DNA from: UBA7328 sp036479115
GTDB lineage: Bacteria > Bacteroidota > Bacteroidia > Chitinophagales > Saprospiraceae
DNA: 8,476 nucleotides
NCBI GenBank assembly: GCA_036479115.1
Contig: JAZGFD010000073.1
Location: 1-8,476, forward strand
Direction: 5' to 3'
Part shown: positions 6,202 through 8,476 of the stretch, one piece after another
How positions within the stretch are numbered: the stretch's first letter is position 1
Layout of the letters: each line of letters opens with the position of its first letter
The notes under the pieces: model-generated
The model's input: the letters and a program-made list of their open reading frames with translations, nothing else
Told to the model about the DNA's origin: nothing
The model's database searches: none
Made by a program: the position numbers and the translations under genes

Positions 6202-7218
6202 ATGCATAAAATATTAGTAACAGGAGGAGCGGGGTATATAGGAAGTCATACGATTGTTGATCTTATTCAGAAAGGATTTGAAGTGGTATGTATTGACAGT
6301 CATATCAATTCATTTCCACAATCACTGGATGCCGTAAAAGACCTTACTGGCATAACTGTAAATCATTACAATTTGGATTTGTGTGATTTGGCAGCAACAG
6401 AAAAAGTATTTCAAACCCACTCAGATATAGTAGGAATTATACATTTTGCAGCGCTAAAAGCTGTGGGTGAATCTGTTGACAAACCACTACTATACTTCAA
6501 TAACAATCTAAAATCTCAGCTCAACATCCTCCATTGTGCAGAAAAATACGGAGTAAAGGCCTTCATTTTTTCATCTTCATGTACAGTTTACGGATCTGCT
6601 AAAGAGCTGCCCGTAACTGAAGAGACTCCCATGCAAGAAGCTGAATCTCCCTATGGGCGCACCAAACAAGTAGGAGAGTATATCCTAAAAGATTGTCAGC
6701 ACTCATGTGATATTAATACTATTTCTCTCAGATATTTTAATCCAGCTGGTGCTCACACAAGTGGGAAAATGGGAGAATCCCCCAAAGTCGTAGCAATGAA
6801 CCTGGTACCTGTTATTACTGAGACAGCCTACGGGAAAAGAGAAATGTGCTATGTGCATGGTGATGATTATAATACCAGAGATGGTAGTTGTATCAGAGAT
6901 TACATCCATGTGATGGATATAGCCGATGCGCATGAAAAAGCCTTGACCTACCTACTCAATGATCACAATACAAGCAAGTACGAAGTGTTTAACCTAGGTA
7001 TAGGCAAGGGTGTAAGTGTATTGGAAGCCATTAAAGCTTTCGAAAAAACATCTGGCATGAAGCTTAAATATAATATAGGCCCTCGTAGGCAAGGTGATAT
7101 TGTGGCCATGTATGCCGATGCATCAAAAGCTCAAACAGTGCTAAAATGGTCTCCAAAATATGACATAGAAGACATCATGTCTACGGCTTGGCAATGGGAA
7201 CAGAATAAAAAATATTAA
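6202..7218 (+). CDS. galE: UDP-glucose 4-epimerase
   Basis: A 338-residue cytoplasmic short-chain dehydrogenase/reductase-type enzyme that interconverts UDP-glucose and UDP-galactose using bound NAD, supplying galactose residues for surface glycans. The NAD-binding motif GxxGxxG is at residues 8-14 (GGAGYIG). The catalytic set is complete: the Ser in SSSCTVYG (124-131) and the YxxxK pair Tyr151 and Lys155 (YGRTK). RYFNPAGAHTSG (177-188) is the substrate-binding stretch characteristic of GalE and fits better than other extended SDR epimerases. Length matches the E. coli enzyme. Use of UDP-N-acetyl sugars as well cannot be excluded. The start is an ATG preceded by an A/T-rich leader with no Shine-Dalgarno sequence. 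It lies 8 bp upstream of the GHMP kinase gene, so the two likely form one transcript. Confidence 0.95.
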   Translation: MHKILVTGGAGYIGSHTIVDLIQKGFEVVCIDSHINSFPQSLDAVKDLTGITVNHYNLDLCDLAATEKVFQTHSDIVGIIHFAALKAVGESVDKPLLYFNNNLKSQLNILHCAEKYGVKAFIFSSSCTVYGSAKELPVTEETPMQEAESPYGRTKQVGEYILKDCQHSCDINTISLRYFNPAGAHTSGKMGESPKVVAMNLVPVITETAYGKREMCYVHGDDYNTRDGSCIRDYIHVMDIADAHEKALTYLLNDHNTSKYEVFNLGIGKGVSVLEAIKAFEKTSGMKLKYNIGPRRQGDIVAMYADASKAQTVLKWSPKYDIEDIMSTAWQWEQNKKY

Positions 7219-7226
7219 GAGTAGAA

Positions 7227-8066
7227 ATGCTCAAGTCCAAAAAATATCCAGCTAAGCTGCTTTTATTCGGAGAACACCTCATTCTAGATGGTGCTGATGG
7301 CCTAGCCATTCCTTTTGATCGATACGGAGGGAAATGGACAAAAGGTCAAGGCAGTGATCCTTTAAAATGTTTTTTTCAACATCTACTTGATTTGCCCTTT
7401 ATTCATCTCAAGAATTTAGAAGAAATAATAAATGGAAAAATACATTTTAAATCAGACATACCACGAGGATATGGGCTGGGAAGCTCAGGTGCTTTATGTG
7501 CAGCAATATATGAGAAGGCTGTGCCAGAATTTTATAAAAAAGAGGGAGGTACTATCCTCACTGAATTAGCTGAAATAGAGGGCTTTTTTCATGGAAAAAG
7601 TTCTGGAATGGATGCCTATGTTGCTTTGTATAACAACCCAATACTTTTTAAAGATCGAAAAACAGAAGTGATTAACCTTGATCTTTCAAAATTACCGTTT
7701 TCAATATTTTTATTGGATTCAGGCATACCCAGAGAATCAAAAAGCCTCATCAACAGATTTACCAAAAAGAATGATGACCACATGGTGATAAAAGAGTTGG
7801 TAAAAACAAGTGATCTATTAGTGGGCTATTTGATGTCTCAATCTTTTGCGCACTTTCAAAACAAAATGAAGGCTTTGAGCCAATATCAATATGATTTGTT
7901 AGACTATATGATTGTGGCTACGATTAAACCCATTTGGAAAAATAGTTTGACAGCTGATGATTATAGTATAAAGCTATGTGGAGCAGGAGGAGGCGGATTT
8001 TATTTGGCCTTTGGCAACCCTGATGCGATTCAGAACTTAGGGATCAGTTCGGTTAGGGTGATTTAA
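7227..8066 (+). CDS. GHMP-family kinase, probable mevalonate kinase
   Basis: A 279-residue GHMP kinase. The N-terminal YPAKLLLFGEH (7-17) is the form seen in Bacteroidota mevalonate kinases. The ATP loop PRGYGLGSSGAL (79-90) is the GHMP P-x3-GLGSS motif. HGKSSGMD (122-129) holds the catalytic Asp129. CGAGGGG (251-257) is the C-terminal glycine motif. If the assignment is right, it phosphorylates mevalonate with ATP in the isoprenoid pathway, feeding undecaprenyl phosphate and quinone synthesis. Phosphomevalonate kinase or a sugar kinase of the same superfamily is possible, though the galactokinase signature is absent. Mevalonate kinases are often a little longer (about 300 residues). It follows galE after 8 bp. 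No mevalonate decarboxylase gene is seen downstream within the window. Confidence 0.78.
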   Translation: MLKSKKYPAKLLLFGEHLILDGADGLAIPFDRYGGKWTKGQGSDPLKCFFQHLLDLPFIHLKNLEEIINGKIHFKSDIPRGYGLGSSGALCAAIYEKAVPEFYKKEGGTILTELAEIEGFFHGKSSGMDAYVALYNNPILFKDRKTEVINLDLSKLPFSIFLLDSGIPRESKSLINRFTKKNDDHMVIKELVKTSDLLVGYLMSQSFAHFQNKMKALSQYQYDLLDYMIVATIKPIWKNSLTADDYSIKLCGAGGGGFYLAFGNPDAIQNLGISSVRVI

Positions 8067-8338
8067 TTTTAAAAAGTTGAGCGTTAGACCTGTTAAAAGG
8101 TTAATATGAATTCATTCACATTCTTATTATTTCAGAACTCCAGACTCGAAATCAGATGTTTACAAAAAAGACTATTAACTAAAATGTCGAAATCAATCAG
8201 TATTTTGATTGCCATTTGGTCAGATAGGCTCAGGCCAAGCATAAAATCACTTTTTCATTTTCTTTTTAAAGGGCTCAAAAAGCAACAAAAAACTCACGCT
8301 CAAATATACTTTTTAACGCAATTTCAACTTTCAATAAA
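8067..8338. other. Gene-free stretch downstream of the kinase
   Basis: The stretch is AT-rich with no recognisable protein. A 96-codon plus-strand reading frame starts at 8106 and runs into the dispersed repeat at its 3' end, but its product has low-complexity composition and no motif. No hairpin with a T-run follows the kinase stop. A 10-bp palindrome ATGAATTCAT (8106-8115) is present and probably incidental. Confidence 0.5.
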
Positions 8339-8347
8339 CAAAGTTGA
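8324..8347. repeat. Perfect 8-bp hairpin at the left edge of repeat copy B
   Basis: TCAACTTT (8324-8331) and AAAGTTGA (8340-8347) are perfect complements around an 8-nt loop. The right arm is the start of the dispersed repeat; the left arm is absent from copy A. No T-run follows on the plus strand, so an intrinsic terminator is unlikely. Confidence 0.45.
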
Positions 8348-8476
8348 GGCCACTCCGGAAACAGACATTTTTCACAAAATGAGTTGTTTTGGATGAGATT
8401 TACATTTATTGAGATTCGGTGATGCCTGAGTATCAGCTCATTGAAAAAAATATAAAGATCGCCAAAAGAAACTTTT
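8339..8476 (+). repeat. Dispersed intergenic repeat, copy B (no insert, cut by window end)
   Basis: Partner of the repeat at 4868-5026, in the same orientation. It aligns with only 1-nt gaps until CAAAAG (8463-8468), after which it goes straight to AAACTTTT, where copy A has about 24 further bases before AACTTTT. It runs off the window edge, so its full length is unknown. It lies 3' of the GHMP kinase, whereas copy A lies between two minus-strand genes, so it has no fixed orientation relative to genes. Confidence 0.78.

Noticed and set aside
8301..8308. TATATTTG on the minus strand, a full TAnnTTTG match
   Set aside because: There is no -33 element at 19-21 nt and no minus-strand gene downstream, so it is probably chance.
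8106..8396. 96-codon plus-strand reading frame after the kinase
   Set aside because: The product has no recognisable domain and its last third is the dispersed repeat, whose other copy is full of stops. The composition looks like translated AT-rich intergenic DNA.
1..8476. CRISPR arrays, tRNA or rRNA genes, toxin-antitoxin or defence genes
   Set aside because: None was seen on either strand. There are no regularly spaced direct repeats and no tRNA-like cloverleaf.

Overview
The window is AT-rich DNA that fits the phylum Bacteroidota, most likely a Cytophagales-type or related environmental lineage. Four things point there. Several genes have TAnnTTTG-type -7 promoter boxes rather than a sigma70 -10. 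Clear Shine-Dalgarno sequences are almost absent. The protein families (orphan ECF sigma factor, short LptF/LptG permease, M15 lipoprotein, mevalonate-type GHMP kinase) look like Bacteroidota versions. A short intergenic repeat with core TGCTGAGCTTGTCGAAG is, from memory, common in that phylum. No 16S or other marker is present, so genus cannot be assigned.

Layout. Bases 1-636 hold no intact gene and look like mobile-element debris: a 113-bp segment with terminal inverted repeats at the very left edge, a 14-bp palindrome beside it, and a frameshifted fragment of an IS91-family (HUH/Y2) transposase. Bases 637-5071 carry minus-strand genes: an ECF sigma factor with its own promoter, an LptF/LptG-family permease with a palindrome over its putative promoter, and an overlapping pair made of a conserved protein of unknown function followed by an M15 peptidase lipoprotein. 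A minus-strand GT4 glycosyltransferase with a TTG start (5072-6163) faces away from a plus-strand pair, galE and a mevalonate-kinase-like GHMP kinase, across only 38 bp. Bases 8067-8476 contain no convincing gene.

Together the genes are mostly about the envelope: lipopolysaccharide export, peptidoglycan trimming, nucleotide-sugar supply and glycosyl transfer, plus isoprenoid precursor synthesis. No single pathway joins them all.

The most unusual structure is a divergent dispersed repeat present twice in the same orientation (4868-5026 and 8339-8476). The first copy carries a ~24-bp insert containing the TGCTGAGCTTGTCGAAG motif that the second lacks, giving a filled/empty-site comparison inside one window. 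Both window ends lie in repeats, so this may be a whole contig cut at repeats. I found no CRISPR array, tRNA, rRNA or recognisable defence system, and nothing I would call a new multi-gene system.
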